Of a DNA stretch of 64,000 nt, positions 48,781 to 62,539 are shown in pieces. Every line of letters begins with the position of its first letter. Within the stretch, counting starts at the first letter, position 1. This stretch comes from Athene noctua (Eukaryota; Chordata; Aves; Strigiformes; Strigidae), in assembly GCF_965140245.1 (NCBI RefSeq), contig NC_134051.1, positions 7,090,201 through 7,154,200 of the forward strand, read 5' to 3'. The notes under the pieces were generated by a model. It was not told the DNA's origin. It did not search any database and saw only the letters and a program-made list of their open reading frames with translations. The position numbers and the translations under genes are program-made.

Positions 48781-51700
48781 GCGTCATGGAGCATTGTTGC
48801 CTTTCCTCCCTGGCCTCCGTGCAGATGCAGTGGCCCTCACTGGGAGCTCGTCTCCGGGAATTGGTGTGAAAACCCATCGGAGAGCAGCAGGAGGACCATA
48901 TGTGGGTGTTTCAGGGTCCTCTGGGAGGGCTGATAGCTTCCCCTCCTATGGGGCATGGTGCCGGGCTGTAGCTGGGTACTTTGGATGCCCCGAGGCTGCA
49001 GCCACATCCCATGCTGGGGCCTGGCCCTTATAGGACCCGTTAAGGTTTCAGCTGACCACCAGTATCGTGGGAATTCGCTCTAGGTCTGGGATATTTTGGG
49101 ACACTTTAGCTATCAGCAGCTGCCAACTCAGGTTGTGAGCTAGTGAGCACTGTCATGGTTTTGGGGGATGCTTGGACTTGGAGAGCATCCCATGGATGGG
49201 TGATAGCATCCACTTTGCATGAAGAAAGGAGTCTGGTGTGAGCTCCTGCAGGTGAATGTGTCTTTGGGGCTGCTTTAACCAAACCATGGGCTGTGCCTCC
49301 CAGACCTGTTACGGAAGAATCGAAGCAGGAAAGCTTGTCTGAGCCTCAGCAGTGGGAATGACTGGGGAGGGGAATTTGGTTGGGGGGCAAATGGAAACTT
49401 CCCACTGCCCTACATCTTAATGCGTCCCATCCTGGGAGTAAGTCATGCCTCTGCCACTCAGGGAAGCTGCTAATTTCTGGTGGGGGAGGATAAAGCCAAG
49501 GGAAGTTTACTACCATTATTATTATTTTTAATTTACTAGGAAAAAGAAAGGAGAGAGGAAGAAACAAGTTGTTGCCCCTGTCGTGCTGGAGGCCCTAACA
49601 TTTCTTGGCAGAAGGTGTGCAAACAGCCCTGCGGCTGCTTCTCCATTTGGATTTTTTCTGGTAAATCTGCCCTTCAGGCTGAAATAACCCTTCTGAGCAG
49701 GTCCTGTGCTACCAGAGGTGCTGGGAACATTGAGTTTAATGCTGTCATAAAACCCTGCTGCGGTTTCCATTCCCTCAAGGGGGGCAGTGACCGTGCAGGA
49801 CGAGTGTGCTCAGCACAGCTTTCATACCAGTGCTTCCCAGCCAGCAAAGCCTGCAGCGCATCAGATCCTGCCATGGTGTGGATGGAGCTGGGTGGCTTCC
49901 TGAGGTCCCTTCTGGGATCTGAGCTTTCTTCTCAGAAGCCTGTGGGCTTGATGTAGCTGAAGGGACATGAGCCTGGTTGAGCTCCACAGACCGCATTCAT
50001 GATGGTAGTTGATAGTCCCAAGTGTGATGAAGAGGTAGTTTGTGTCTCTGTGGTTTGCAGATGTTGGGTGCAGCACATCACTGAGCTCGTCTGGGTGGGA
50101 AGTGAGGACCACCGTGGGTGCTGGGAGAGAGCAGGGCTTTCACCAGCCTCCTGTGGAAGCTCTGTTGTTTGCACCAGGTTTCATTCTTTTAAAACTCAGA
50201 GTAACATTTCTCTTCTTTGCACCTAGGACCTGTTTTTCAGCGGTGCCTTCAAACTCCAAATCTCTCATTACCATTTTCTTTCTTGTCCCGTTGACTTTCG
50301 CAGGCTCATTTGCCTTGGGGAGGGTGACCGACTCCGTCAGGATCAGGGTATATGATTTTGAGGAATGTTCCCATTTCCAGCGTAATCCTACCCCTGCCCT
50401 ACAAGCTCCGCAGGAGCACGTCTCAGCTGGTCAACAAATGTGTGAGCAGCCTATTGCAATCAGGCTTTAACTAGGCGCCCAGTCGTTTTAATCAGAATGT
50501 GTCTCTCTTCATTTATAGCAGGGTTAAGGCTCTGGTTTGACTGTCATCTCCTGTTATTGTTGGTGACTGTCAGGGGATGGATCCTGCTCTGTCTTGAGCA
50601 GTTGGGTGTTTCATGCCTGCTTTTCCTGTGCAGGGTTGTGCCAGCATCTCCTTGCTCTGATGGTCAGGAGTAGACCTCAAATTCCTACCCACTTTAAGCT
50701 GCACTGGTTTGTACCCTTCCTCTTGGATCAGTGCTGACCTTCAGCTGGATGAGGTCTTCTGCCCTGCTCAAGATTTTACTCCCCTTGAAATATTTCCTTT
50801 CAGATGAAGTTCCCCCCTGGTGTCTGGTTTAATGGCACTTGTATTCCTTTACTTCTCAAATTTAAAATTGTATTTGCCTCTTCATCCATCAGTGCCTGTC
50901 AATCAGCTCCTGATGTTCCAGCACACCAGGGTCCATCCCTGCTTTTCCATGCAGGCTGCCACCTTATACTCAAAATTTCTCCTTGCTGAGTGCGTCACCT
51001 TCCCCATGGTGCTGCTGGTGGCCACCTCCCTTCCATTGTGCTGCTCCTCAGGGCCACCCAGTTCCCAGAGGAAACCAGCTCCTCCCAAAGCTGTTGCCAC
51101 AGATGTTTCTTTTGTTCCAGGACTAGTTGTGCTCCCAAGACTGATCTTTCTTTCTCAAGAAAGTCAGGTGATGCTGGGAAAATCAAATATGATCTTACTC
51201 TGTTTAGGTGTAGGTGACAAAACGTTGGTCCTACATGTATTTTTGCTTTACGCAGCATCTCTCTAAGTGGGCTTTAGAGCCTCAATTTACTACTGATGTT
51301 GGCCTAGCAGTCTTTCATTCTCCCTTGAGTTGCTTTCCCCTTTCCTAGTGATGGGGACAGCGTTTGCCCTCTGCCTGTTCTGTGACACCACTCACCTCTT
51401 GCTAACACTGTCTGTTCAAATCCTGCAGTTCCTTGAACCACCTCCTTTGACTTCTGGGCTGGAGGTGGAGATGGTCAGATCTTCTGCACAAGAACCTTAC
51501 CATGGAGGGGTCCATACGGACCTTCTGGGTCTGTACAACCTTCTTTGGGCTGCAAGGTGCTGGTAGTAAGAGCCAGCTACTCCTGATGGCCAACGTGCAT
51601 CTTGCAGCTCACCCCGGTGAGTGATGTGGAGGTGGTGGTGACTGTGTGACTTGGTGGAGCGGTGTTAGCAGGTGGGCTCACTGCACGGACCCTGTGCTGG

Positions 51701-53699
51701 ATTAACCACAGAAATTCAGCTCTGTTTACAGTCTTGGATTAAAAATAAATCATCAGAAGACTTGGAAGAAAGCTTTAAGGGTACATGACTCAAAGGGCTT
51801 ATAAATTACAGCAGCCCAGAGCAAAGGTGGTGCGGGCAGCCCTCCTCGCCTCTTGGCAGTAGGACACAGTCTCTCCTTACCTTATCAGGAGCTGCTTCTT
51901 TTTTGAAGACCACCAAGATGCTCAGGGTCTCCCCACTGCACTGGTCCTCTGGGAATGCCATGTGACTCCCAGTTTGCTTTCTCCTTCCCTGCCTTGAGCC
52001 CTGCCAACACCAGCATCGCCCAGAGCCTGGATCAGGCCAGCTCAGGAAGGATGAAGAGGCGGGTGGTGGCGAACCCGTGTGCTGGTGTGGGGCAGTGGGG
52101 GGAGCCGGGCTGGAGGGATGTACTGCAGTGTGTGCAGTATCACTTTGTCTCCTGGATTCCATGCTGGGCAGGTCTAGGCATTTGCAAATGCTCTGTGGTG
52201 ATGCTGGTGGTGATGTTTCTTTGGTGAGGAAGAGCATAAACTGCCTTGGGATCACAGACCACAGCTAAGCCAGTGCCTTCTGCTCTCGGGGCAAGCCGCC
52301 GTCTTTGATGCAAACACCTCACAAAACCTTGATTTACACCAAAATGAGCCGGTGGCTTTAACCTGAGGCTGCTGCGTTGGCATGTTGAAGGGTGCGTGTA
52401 CACACACGCAAGCGCTTTCCTGCCTCTGGGCAAGGATGAGAGAGCAAACGTGTGACAGATGTTAGTCACTGCTGGCAGTGGGGATGCTGCGGTGAGGAGC
52501 ACGCCAGGAGGACCTGAGCAGAATAGCACCTGGGTAATGAGCACAGGAGGAGGATGGGAGTGGAGACAAGTGGAGAGCATTTTGGAGCAGATGAATTGTT
52601 TTGCTTTCTGGTGAAACCTGTGGCTTCCCTGGGGTGGGGAAGGCTGGGAGGTGGCTCCAGGCACCTGGAGCTGCAGAGCCTGACGGTTTTGCCTTGGTGG
52701 GATGGGGTGATGGGGCAGGGCACAGACCCATGCTTAATTCTTCTGTGCTAATTAACATGGCAAAGATGAAACCTTTCTTGGAGATGGGCACTGGCATTGC
52801 GTGAGTGCAGCTCAGCGTGGCAGTGACTTCCAGGCTGCCTTGTGAACTGAAACCCTTCAGTCTCCAAATGTGCCCAAAGTACACAAAGACTGTATTTGAT
52901 GTGTCCTGGGATGTGTTCCTCGATGGCCTCCTCTCCTGTGTCCAGAGGGGATGGCAGCCCTGCCCTTCGGTTCTGGCTCCTGTACCCACCGCAGAACAGG
53001 AGATTCCAACAGGGTTGAGTTGTCCAAAGTTTCTTAAACTTTTGCAGCAAAGAGGGAAACATCACAGTTGTCCAGTCCTTGTGCTTGTTGAGCCAAAGGG
53101 TCAAAGGATTAAGAGGTTTCCTCCAGGCGAAGGGACTGGACTTGAGTCCCAGCAATCATCCACCCAAGGGGCAGGAAGGGTGGGGAGATTCAGGCACAGA
53201 CACAACACCAGGGCTGGGGGACAGCATGGGCGTGTGGAGGGTTTGGGGACATGCTGAGGGTTTGCTGGGCTCTGTTCACAGCCAGGAGCTGGTGGTTCCC
53301 GTACAGGGGCTGTGGAGGTGGCGCTGACCCCGCGCGTGGGGGTGAGCGTTGGGTGGTGCGAAGCTGGGCGCACGCAGGGTGCCTGCTGCCCCTCTGATAA
53401 GGCTGCAAGTGCTGCTGGCAGTTAACAGCAACCGGGCATCTTCTTCCTCTCCCCGGGGAGATGTGGGAAGGCAGGAGGGGACACACACGTGGCCAGCACG
53501 AGGGCTGAGCCAGGCTGGGGTGGCAATGTGGCCTCTCCCGATAAGCCACTCTGGTTTCTGCTCCTGCAGATTTACAGCCGGGGAGCGGGGAGGTGGGTGC
53601 TGCGCTTTTTGGTGCGGTGATTTATAGCAGCTCGGGGTGGCAGCTGCTTTCCTCTCCAGCAAGGTCTCAGCAATTGCACTGGGGTTTATGGCTGCTGTT

Positions 53700-53770
53700 A
53701 CTAAGCTGTGGGCAAGTTAAAGGCTCAGCCAAGGTCACCACGTGGTGGGACACGGGTGAGAACAGGTCTC
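53700..53770 (-). mobile_element. MIR-like ancient SINE relic
   Basis: GCAAGTTAAAGGCTCAGCC then AAGGTCACCACGTGGTGGGA then ACAGGTCTCCT follow the reverse-complement MIR 3'-side order (GGTTAAGTGACTTGCCC; AAGGTCACACAGC; AACCCAGGTCTCCT). This is the longest of the MIR-like matches seen here. Confidence 0.5.
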
Positions 53771-55639
53771 CTTTGGCCATGGCTTGGAGAAGGTCCCTGT
53801 CTCAGCATGGGGAGGGCTGAGGCCATCAGCCTCCCCGCGGAGGGGGCTGCCTCGCCTCAATCTCTGTGAAGGGCTTCATGGCAGCAGGGATGCTCTGAGC
53901 CCTTCAATCACCAACCCTGCGTGCTGGAGCCTACCAAAGACACAAGTGAGATGAGTTTGAGGTTCTCAGGTCTGAGACCCACATGGGAGGCAAAGTCCCT
54001 CCATGAGCACCACTGGCCTGTGCTGCCCGGATGCTTTTCCAAGCGTCCCTTTGGCGCAGACCAAGCAATGCTGGAGGGATGAGCTGCGGCAGGCGAGGAG
54101 GGGGAGGATGATGAGGAAGGAAAGGTCAGATGCTATCGCTGTGTTCCCTTCCACACGCCAGCTCCTGCCTGGGTGAGCTTCCCAGCTCTTCTGTTTTGTT
54201 TTAGAGGCAGCATGGGGGCCCCAGAGCCCTGCAAACTCTTTGCGCTTGGGGTTTTATTGGCATGTGGAAATAGTTTGTCTGGTTTCAGATCTGGCTGATC
54301 ACTAACCTTCCCCCTGCCCTCCCCCCAAAAAGGGCTGACAACTGCGGGCGGCTCAACCGCGCTTGTCTTCCTCCCTCTTTCTTTTTTCTCCCTACATTGT
54401 TCTCCAGAATCCCGGCTGCTGCTTGTGTCCCCCCTCCCTTTTCTATCCTTGCATGTCAGCTGGGGTAGAAGTATCTGGTTTTTGTAGAAAAGCTCTTTTT
54501 TTTAATTTGTACTTCTGCTCCCATCTCGGGGGTTTTGGGGTGCCTTGCCACACCCCATCCTCCTCCTCAGGGTCATGCAGGGACAGGAGCAAGAAGGCAG
54601 CTCTGGGCACCCTTGCTGTCACCCCCAGGCTGGTAGTGGTGGAGGGGGAGCCTTGGCAGGGGCGAAGGCACCAGCATCTCCAGAGCCCTTGTTTTTTGTA
54701 TCCGATGGAGAAGCCTGGCAGATCCTGAGGGCCAGAGCTGCCACATTCCTCCCTTATTTATCACTGGCGAAGCGCCGACGCAGGCCATTCCTGGTGAGCC
54801 AGCTCCTGCGGGATGGGATGGGGCAGGTCTCCCTGTGGCTCTGGGCTGCTCCCTGATCCTCCTCGGGCTCCTTCCAGGACGGTGTATTTTTGTGCCAGGG
54901 CCTGGCTGCAGCTCCTGCGCTCAGCAGAAGAGCAGAGCCGGGTGCTGGCCCCCAACCCAGCTGCATTCAGGGGTCCGAGCAGATCCCCTGGGAGCCTCCA
55001 CCCTTGGGAGGCCTTTGAGGGGACCCCAGCCCTGGGAAAGGGCCCAGGCGATGCGGTGGATGCTGAGGTTGCCTCTGTGGTTACCTTGGGTCTTGTCCCC
55101 TGACCCTCTCCCCAGGCAGATGTGATGTCTCCACTACCACAGCTTGTGACACGGCTTTGTCCTCGCTCCTGGGCAGCTTTCTCAGCAGGCAGCAACCTTT
55201 GCAGAGCCAGTGCCAGAGCAAAACAACCAACCCTCCAAGCAGGGTGTGGGTGAAGATGTTCAGACCCTGGGCTCTGGCTCCCTGGTGTTGCAGCCCCAGT
55301 GGGTGCCAGGAGCTCTGCAGGTGCAATGGGAACCTTGCCCAGAGGAAGAGGAGGAATGGTGGTTTTGGAGAAGAGGTGGATTATGTTTGGGTAGTGGAGG
55401 AAGGAAGAGTGGGTCCTGGGGACTGGCAGGAACTGGGTGAGGAGCAAGAAGTGGAGGAAGGCAATGTGCGACACCCATGAGCGTGTCCCCTCTAGGAAGA
55501 GGAAAAACACTCCTGTGGTCTTTGTCCTCCTTTGGGTGGGCTCTGGCAGCCCAGAGAGCAGCTTGCACTGGTCTGGTACCTCCTTCTTCCCTGTATGCCT
55601 CTCCACAGGACCGTGCCTCTGAGTTGGCATCTCTCTAGG

Positions 55640-55900
55640 TGATCACTTTTTTTCCTTTTTTTTTTTTTAAATAATTTTAAATGCATGACCAGTAATTCAA
55701 GAAAAAACAAGAAATGCTCATTATTGCTGAGGATCTCAGCCCAGCCGGAGGAGATGTGTTCCTTTTGTGTACTGAAACATCCATCAGGGAACAGTCATTG
55801 CTTTTTTTCTTTTTACCTGTTTCATTGATCCGGAGCCTATAGCGGTTGGCTCAAAGAGGGAACGGTTTGTTAATTTAGAGTCTTGCAAAGTCTCAGTCAG
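55640..55900. promoter_or_regulatory. AT-rich block, weak regulatory candidate
   Basis: Contains T runs (55648-55669, 55800-55815), AATAATTTTAAATGCAT (55671-55687) and TTTGTTAATTTAGAG (55866-55880). Simple T-rich sequence contributes much of the composition, so evidence for function is weak. Confidence 0.18.
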
Positions 55901-57289
55901 TGGAGGATTGGAGTTTGCTAAAGCTCCTGGCTCAGGGGGTGCTTTGAGGGAGATTGTGGCAGCATGGGCTGGGACATCAGCCCTCCAAGGGAGCTGGGAG
56001 AGGTGTTTGCTCTGGTCCCTGGGTGCCTGGAGTGTCCCTGGAAGGCAGGAGAGTGGTTGCCAGCTCTGCCAAAGCTGCTCTCCACCACAGGGAGGGACAG
56101 GGACCCTTGGTCACGCTGCTGGGCAGTCACCCCACAACTCAGGTTCCTGGGTCACTAGCCCTGAGGAGCCTATAAATGTGAGCTAAACCCTTAAAAATCT
56201 CAAGATGGTCTTAAAAAAATCCAACTATCAGATTGTATTTGTTTTTATTATTATTAATAGACTCTTCAGTATGTCTGGGTGTTTTCAGGAGTCACCTGTC
56301 AAGCTTTTCTCTGCAGCTGGGAGGTTTGGGGTCCCGTAGCTTGCAGTGGTGTGGGTTATTGCTGTTTCTTGTTGGGGAGAGATGATTCCAGCCCAACCAC
56401 TAGCTGAGCATCCATGGCTGGGTCTTGGGAAAGGTGGCAGACTGCCTTGCATGGTTTGATCCTTTTTCTTCACCAGTCTGTTCTTCTGGGAATGAGGGCT
56501 AGAGAGAGCTGCCTGGGGAAAGGCCAGAAGCTGGTGCTCTTGCTGCTTTGGAGGATCTTCTGCTCTGCTCAAGGGAAGAGTCAGACCTCCCCGGGAGCAG
56601 GAGCGGGTCCAGCAGCCAGAGCCTGAGAAGCCACAGCACGAGGTTGTTGCTGCTCTTATTCCCTGTGTCCCTACAATCCTGCTCCTCCTCTTTTCTGCTG
56701 AGAACATTGCTTTGTCCTTCAAGAAAATTTCTTTTTCTCTTGAATTGAGTATATTGGGGTTTTTCCCAAAAAAATCCATCTCTGGTGTCTTTGCAGGCCA
56801 GCTCTGGTTTGCCTGCGGGCGGCAAGGACCAAGCCCTCAGGCTGATGACTCCGGATGAGTTACGATGCATGTGGGTGTCCCCACCATGGGGGCTTGTGTG
56901 GCTGTAGAAGAGCCACTGAGCAGACCTGCTGCTGAATGAGCCAGGGAGACACCTCATTAAAACAATTCCGGAGACATCCAAACAGAAATGTGAATGTATT
57001 TTGCTCACACTCTCTTTCCTTCAGTGTCCCCTTCTACAAATCTCCCAGCAGAAGAATTTGCTGGTAGGAAATAGAAAACCCAGGGATGTCCAGGGGCTCT
57101 TGGCTGTAAATGAAGCTGGGTGGTGGAAACCCAACAATCCGGTGCCTCCTCTGCATCCATCCGCTTGCTTTTGCATCACCTCCAGCTGCAGGGCCCGTTG
57201 CAGCCCTGGGTATTTCTTGCACTACATATGCTTAAATAATCATAAAACCACCGTGTCTTCCCAAGATGCGGACTCATCCTGACGATGAT

Positions 57290-57500
57290 TTTTCCTGTCG
57301 TTTCAGGTATCGCCTCCTTTCCCCAGGCTTTTCCTCAGCCCAGCAAAGACTTGTCTGAATAATTCAACTAAAAATTCAGGATTGCAAATAAATACTGGAT
57401 AATTGCTAACAGCTCGCAGACAATCCACTGCCAGAGGAAGGCTAAACTCCTGGTGAATTATTTATCCGCTATGAATTATTCGCTCGGCCTTGTTACGGAA
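57290..57500. promoter_or_regulatory. AT-rich block, candidate conserved element
   Basis: Contains TGAATAATTCAACTAAAAAT, GCAAATAAATACTGGATAAT (57384-57403) and GTGAATTATTTATCCGCTAT. Repeated ATAATT/AATTATT cores lie between GC-rich flanks. No open frame recognised. Confidence 0.27.
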
Positions 57501-58644
57501 GAAAAGCTCCTTCCCAACCTTCACCTGCCAAATGGCCTGGCTGGGGGCAACTCTCCTGGTGCTGACTCAGCCCTTTCCCCATCAGCTCCTGCTGCCTGCC
57601 TGCACTGCTCAGCAGGGAAGTGGCTCTGGGGAGCTGGCTTCTGCCCTGTGCAGTTCCTCAGCTCCTCTGCGGGCCCGCAAGTGTGGGGTGGAGGAATCCG
57701 TGTGCCAAGTCCTGGGGTTGTTGGGACCGGACCCCTCTTTTTTGGCTGCGCTGGAGCCATCCCGCTTCCCCGTGGTGTGGCCAAGCCCTGGCGTGAGTCC
57801 CATCAGGAGGTGAAGGTGTTTTTCTGCAGGGGTCTTGCAGCCGGTGCAGGCAGGAGTCCCTCTAAGGCAGCCTGCCTGCAGGATCAGTGCCCCTGTGACA
57901 GCCCCTGCCTGCAGGCTCTGCCTGCACCTTAGGGAGAGGGTCTGGAAAGCATCAAGTCCTTGGGGAAAAAAGGCTGAGCCAGACCACATCCTCCAGTGGT
58001 GGCACGGACGAGGATCCTCGTCTTGGTGTCTGGTGTCACATATGGTGCCACCGAGTGTTTTCAGTGTGTAGAGGAACTCTGAGCAACCCTCCCTCTTTAG
58101 AGAGAGGAACATGGGGGTACCCCAAGGCAGCTCCAGCCATGCTGCAGGGTGCCTGGGTGGCTCCTAAAGCTTTGGGTCAGACTTGTACCCCTTCAGGGCA
58201 GGTATGAGGGTCTTACCCCCAAAAATACATCTCTCCAGGGCTGCCTTACGATGTGAGCCCGAGCGGCTCCAGCTGGGAGATGGAAAGGGCTCCCTGGGTG
58301 CTCTTCCCATCTGTGAGCCCTGGAAAGAGCAGCCGGTGCCGGGATGGAGTCAGGAATGGAGGCAGGGATGGAGTCAGAACAGGGATGCAGGCTGTGGGAT
58401 GCTTGCTAGCTTAAACACAGTAACCCTGCAAAACAGTCCGTGAGGATGTCTGTTGGCCCATGAGGGTGTCTCCAGGCCAAACCAGGTTCCTGGGAGCTCT
58501 TTCCTGGCCTCGGATGATGGCCTCTGCAGAGCAGGACTCACAGGCATCCCGCTGCTCCTTCCTCCCCCCGGGAACACAGATAGAAATTGCCCTCAGAGGT
58601 GAGGAGCTGCCTGCCTGGGCTCATAAATCTCCATTTGCATGCAA

Positions 58645-58725
58645 AAGAAAAAAAAAAAAAGATTTAGGAGAAAGATCAATATTAAAAGAGCCTGTCTCTT
58701 TTTTTTTTTTTTTTTTTTTTTTTCT
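58645..58725. repeat. Paired A-rich and T-rich runs
   Basis: An A-rich run (58646-58660) and a 25-base T run (58699-58723) lie about 40 bases apart. They can pair as an inverted repeat, but are more simply explained as homopolymer expansions. Confidence 0.6.
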
Positions 58726-59469
58726 CCATGATCCTCTGTGGGTGGGAAACTTGAGGCAGGTATTAGGAATAAATCCTCTCGGCTACCTTGATGTAAATCA
58801 GGAGGAAGATGATGGATTTATGGGAATGGTGCCTGATTTACTCTCCTGTGTCTGGTCCCTGCAGGTCGCTTTGTGCCCTTGGGGAGGCAAAGAGCCACCA
58901 CTGGCCCCCTGAGCCGGCATCCTGCTGCAGCCCAGGTGGGACTGGACTCGGGCTGGAGTGGTGTGTCTGCGTGACTTTTCTTTGCCTTTTAAGCTCAGTT
59001 CAGGGAATTTAGATATTTTTGCTTTGCCCCTTTCCGCTGGTGTTCAGCAAAGCACGTCCATGCGGGCGTCCATCCCAAAGTGTAGCGATGCCCTGCTGAG
59101 GGCTGACTTTCTGACTGGGTGGAGAAAAAAGCTTTCGAGTCGCTCCTGGTGATGCTCTCCCCCTCCATCCCTCCTTCTCTCCCATCCCGAGAGCCGGTGA
59201 GGACTTGCTGCCGGTGACCTTGGTGTCTCTGTGGAAGAGGGGAAGACTCTTCCTTAGGAAAACCCTTCTCCGAGGGCTTTGAGAGGCTCGGGGGGGTGGC
59301 AAGGGGGGGGGCTGGTCCTGGCTCTGGGGCTTCCCTTACCAAACCATCCCGGCTTCCCGACCGTGGCGGGGCTGGAGCCGGCGCAGGGGAGCTGTTGTTA
59401 TTCCTCTCATGTAGCAGGAAGGATTTCTGCGAGTGCCATAAACCCGTCACGTGGGCAGAGCCTGGGTGA

Positions 59470-59580
59470 GCTCTAATTGCTTCTATTTGCATAATGAGGC
59501 GAGGCTCAGCATCCTGCTGATATTTGAAAGAAGAAAATCAAAATCAGCTCTAGATAAACAACTCTCCCCCCTACCCGATC
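59470..59580. promoter_or_regulatory. Octamer-containing block, weak regulatory candidate
   Basis: ATTTGCAT, a perfect POU octamer, lies at 59485-59492 next to TCTAATTGC (59472-59480). Downstream are CTGATATTTGAAAG and ATCAAAATCAGC. Short and only suggestive. Confidence 0.22.
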
Positions 59581-60669
59581 CCTACCCCCGCTCCTAATTT
59601 GTGCATTTTCTCCCTTAATGGAGGTTTTTCAGCTCTTTGGTCTTCTCAGGAGCACTGTGACTCCCGCGGGCCCCTCCCCGAGAGCCATGGGTGCTGGGGG
59701 AGGGGGTGCTGCCCCTCTGCCCTGGCTGCAGTGCTCTGGGGGCTTTGCCTGGAGCTGGCAGTGGGGGATGTGGTGTGGAGGTGGCTGAACGGGAGCTGGA
59801 GAGGATCAGGGTGATCTTGGGGCTGGAAACGTGGAGCCCAGGCCGGGGGTTCCCAGGTTGAGGCTGTGCAGTGCTGGGGGGTCTGTGGGGGCCAGGGGGT
59901 TTCCCTGAATGGGAACCCAGGAGATGTCACTGCAGCTTCTGTGGGGACTGTCCTGGCTGGGGGACACGGCCCAGCTGGGATGCAGTCCTGCTCACACACC
60001 CGGTGCTGGCCCTGAGTGTCCTGCCAGTTTCTGGGGACCTGCCAGGGATGGGATGGGACGGGATGGGACCCTTCCTCCCCTGCGAGCCCCTCGGGGTGGG
60101 AGGAAGGGCTTCACTTGTACCCAATGTGTTACTGGCTGGAGGGATGCTCCTGCCCTGGGGCCCTCACAGGACCTGGAAGAAGGTCCAGAAGGACTTTGAA
60201 GAAGGGGTGATGATGCTTGGCTGGGCCATGACACCAGCCCTGCCCCCAGATGTGCTGCCCCTCTGTAAGCCCTTTTCCCCACTCACCCACAGCCCAGGGG
60301 ACCAGGAGCATCCCTGCTCCCCCTGTCCCCTCAAGTCCCCAAGGTCCTTCCCAGCAGCCAAACCTGGGTGTCCCCTTGGCCCCGGGGGGGACCTCAGGCA
60401 TCGCCAAGACCTGCTTGGTGCCCACAGCTTTTGGGACCTGGAGGGGCTGTTTTCCTGGTCGGGGTGCCAGGGTGTTCACAACCTTTGCCCCCGGAGGGAC
60501 AGCGCCTCACTGGCTCAGGGCCATGTAGCAGACACCGTACAGGAACGTGCCACGTCCCTTCCCCAGGGGACCGGGTGAATCGGCTCCTTCCTCCTCCTCT
60601 TCCTCCTCAGCACATGGACTGGTATCCTCTGAACCTTTTGATGCCCTTTGGGGGAGAAGTGCTGACTCC

Positions 60670-60790
60670 AGATGTTTCCATAAATGAGAACCTTCTGTAA
60701 ACAGTGCTGGTTTATTTTCATATCGAAAGAAAATGAAAGGGCTGTTATGATGATTATTATTAATGTTTTTGCAGCCTGTGTTTGTAGTGG
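60670..60790. promoter_or_regulatory. AT-rich block, weak regulatory candidate
   Basis: Contains TGTAAACAG (forkhead-like, 60697), TATTTTCATATCG, and GATGATTATTATTAATGTTT (60749-60768). Small AT-rich island in GC-rich DNA. No gene content. Confidence 0.22.
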
Positions 60791-61908
60791 GGGTTGCTGT
60801 GCTGATGGGATAGCAGAGGGACAGACGGACAGATGCGTGGGGAAGCCGTGTACCCCCTCCACCCCCTGCTCTGGATCCAGGTGCATCACTGGGCTGTTTT
60901 GATCTGGCCAGCTCCATCTTACCCCAGGTCTCTGGGTTAGGGATGGGCAGCAAGTGCCCTGTGCCCATGGTCTCCCCTCCCTTCCCCAGCCCCAGTGGTC
61001 CAGGGATGAGTTGTGGGGGAGGACCAGGACCCCTGGGAGCGGGGGCTGCAGCACCAAGTGCCCGTGCTCAGAGATGTGCAAGGGTAAAAGGACAGGGTGA
61101 GAGAAGAGATCTCTGTGTTACCAAAAGTGAGCCCTCGTCTGAACGGCTCCTGTGCCCCCATTGGGGCTCAGCCACTCACTCCAAGCATGACTGAGGAGCC
61201 CCAAATCACTGCCATGGCCCAGGATGCTGCCTAGTGTGGAACGGCAGCACCAGCCCCCTCCTGAGCCAGCTCCTGTGTCTGTCTAAGCCCAGACTCTTGC
61301 TGGAATGCTCTTGCAGCTCCCATGGTTCCCTCCAGCACAAGCTGTTTCCCGCCCCTGATTCCCATTTCACTTGGGCTGCTGATATCTCAGGAGCTCAGAC
61401 ATCATCAGCCTGATCTGATTTAACTTTTGCCTTCAAAACTGCAGAGCTTTGCTCCTCCAAAGCCACCAGCATCCCACCTGCTGACCCCTGCCCAGCGCCT
61501 GCTCTCATCCTCTTTTCTTCCTTGGGCCATCAGTGACCTTCAGCCTGCAGCGCGGCTAAAAGGACCAGGGAGAACCAACTGCCAGTGCTCACTGCTCCCT
61601 CTGCTCTCCTGCCCGTGCCAAACCCTCAGCCAGAGCTGCTGCTTGTACCCCCATCCCTTGGCCCTCACGGTGTGCGACAACCCCCTCATCAGGTTGTTGT
61701 GCCAAACAGGAGGGGAGCAGCAATGCTTCCCCCCATCCCCTCCTCACCCTCTGGCCCCTGGGGAAGCGGAAGGGGGCAGAATGGGGAAAAGGAGGAGGAC
61801 TCTCAACTGTGGAAACCCCCCCCCCCCAGGAGCTCTTAATGGGAGAGAAGAGGGTGAGCAAGATGGGAGGGGAGGTTGTGAGCATGACAGAGCCGGTACT
61901 CGCAGAGA

Positions 61909-61932
61909 GCGCGCGCGCGTGTGTGTGTGTGT
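61909..61932. repeat. (GC)n(GT)n microsatellite
   Basis: Alternating purine-pyrimidine GC then GT dinucleotides over 24 bases, a sequence prone to Z-DNA. Likely variable in length. Confidence 0.8.
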
Positions 61933-62539
61933 ATGCCAGCTTTCCATCAGGCTGATGAAATGATGGGAGCTCTTGAAACTGAAGCCAAGGCGAGTAACCT
62001 GTGGCTGTCCCGAGGGTGGGGGGGTGGCGGGGGGAGGCCTGTTTACTCAAGAGCAGCAGGGATGCTCTGCCAGGAGCCGGGGCGGTTGGCTCTGCGGCAG
62101 TAACAGCTTGCCGAGGAAGGGTTGGGTTTCAGCATCCCAGCCTGAGCTGCGAGGAGGGATGTTGGCTGGGCAGCTCCGCTGTCAACCCCCAAATCGGTGG
62201 TTCAGGGGTGTACATTGGCTGGGGGTGGAGGGGAGTCTGAGTCCTCCCTGGGTCCCCGTGGCTGAGCGGGGGGTGCTGGGGGTGGTCCCTGCTGTGGTGG
62301 GGCTCCCCAGGGCTTCAGAGGAGCAAACGCAGCCCAGACACCAGCTGGGAAGTGGTGGCTTCGTGCTGGCCTGGGCGAGGGGTCTCTGGCCCTTCCTGCC
62401 TCGGCAGCAAGAGGGTTTTTCCTCCTCCCATGCAAACAAGAAGCTCCCATGGCCATTGCAGAGCTCTTTTTGCCCTGCCTAGGGTCTTCTTTGCATGCCA
62501 CCTAGAGATTTCCAAGGGCTTTCTGGGCTCCCTTGTCAC

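Noticed and set aside
50500..51600. Pyrimidine-rich stretch suspected to be an old CR1 or retroviral fragment
   Set aside because: No reverse-transcriptase motif, terminal repeat or CR1 3' end could be identified. Composition alone is not evidence.
54761..55630. A 289-codon minus-strand open frame
   Set aside because: Low-complexity Ser/Pro/Ala-rich, overlaps frames of 96-107 codons on the + strand, no domain match. Not supported as a gene.
58340..58390. Short GGGATGGAGTCAG tandem repeats as a possible array
   Set aside because: Only two or three imperfect units. No CRISPR-like spacing and the genome is eukaryotic.
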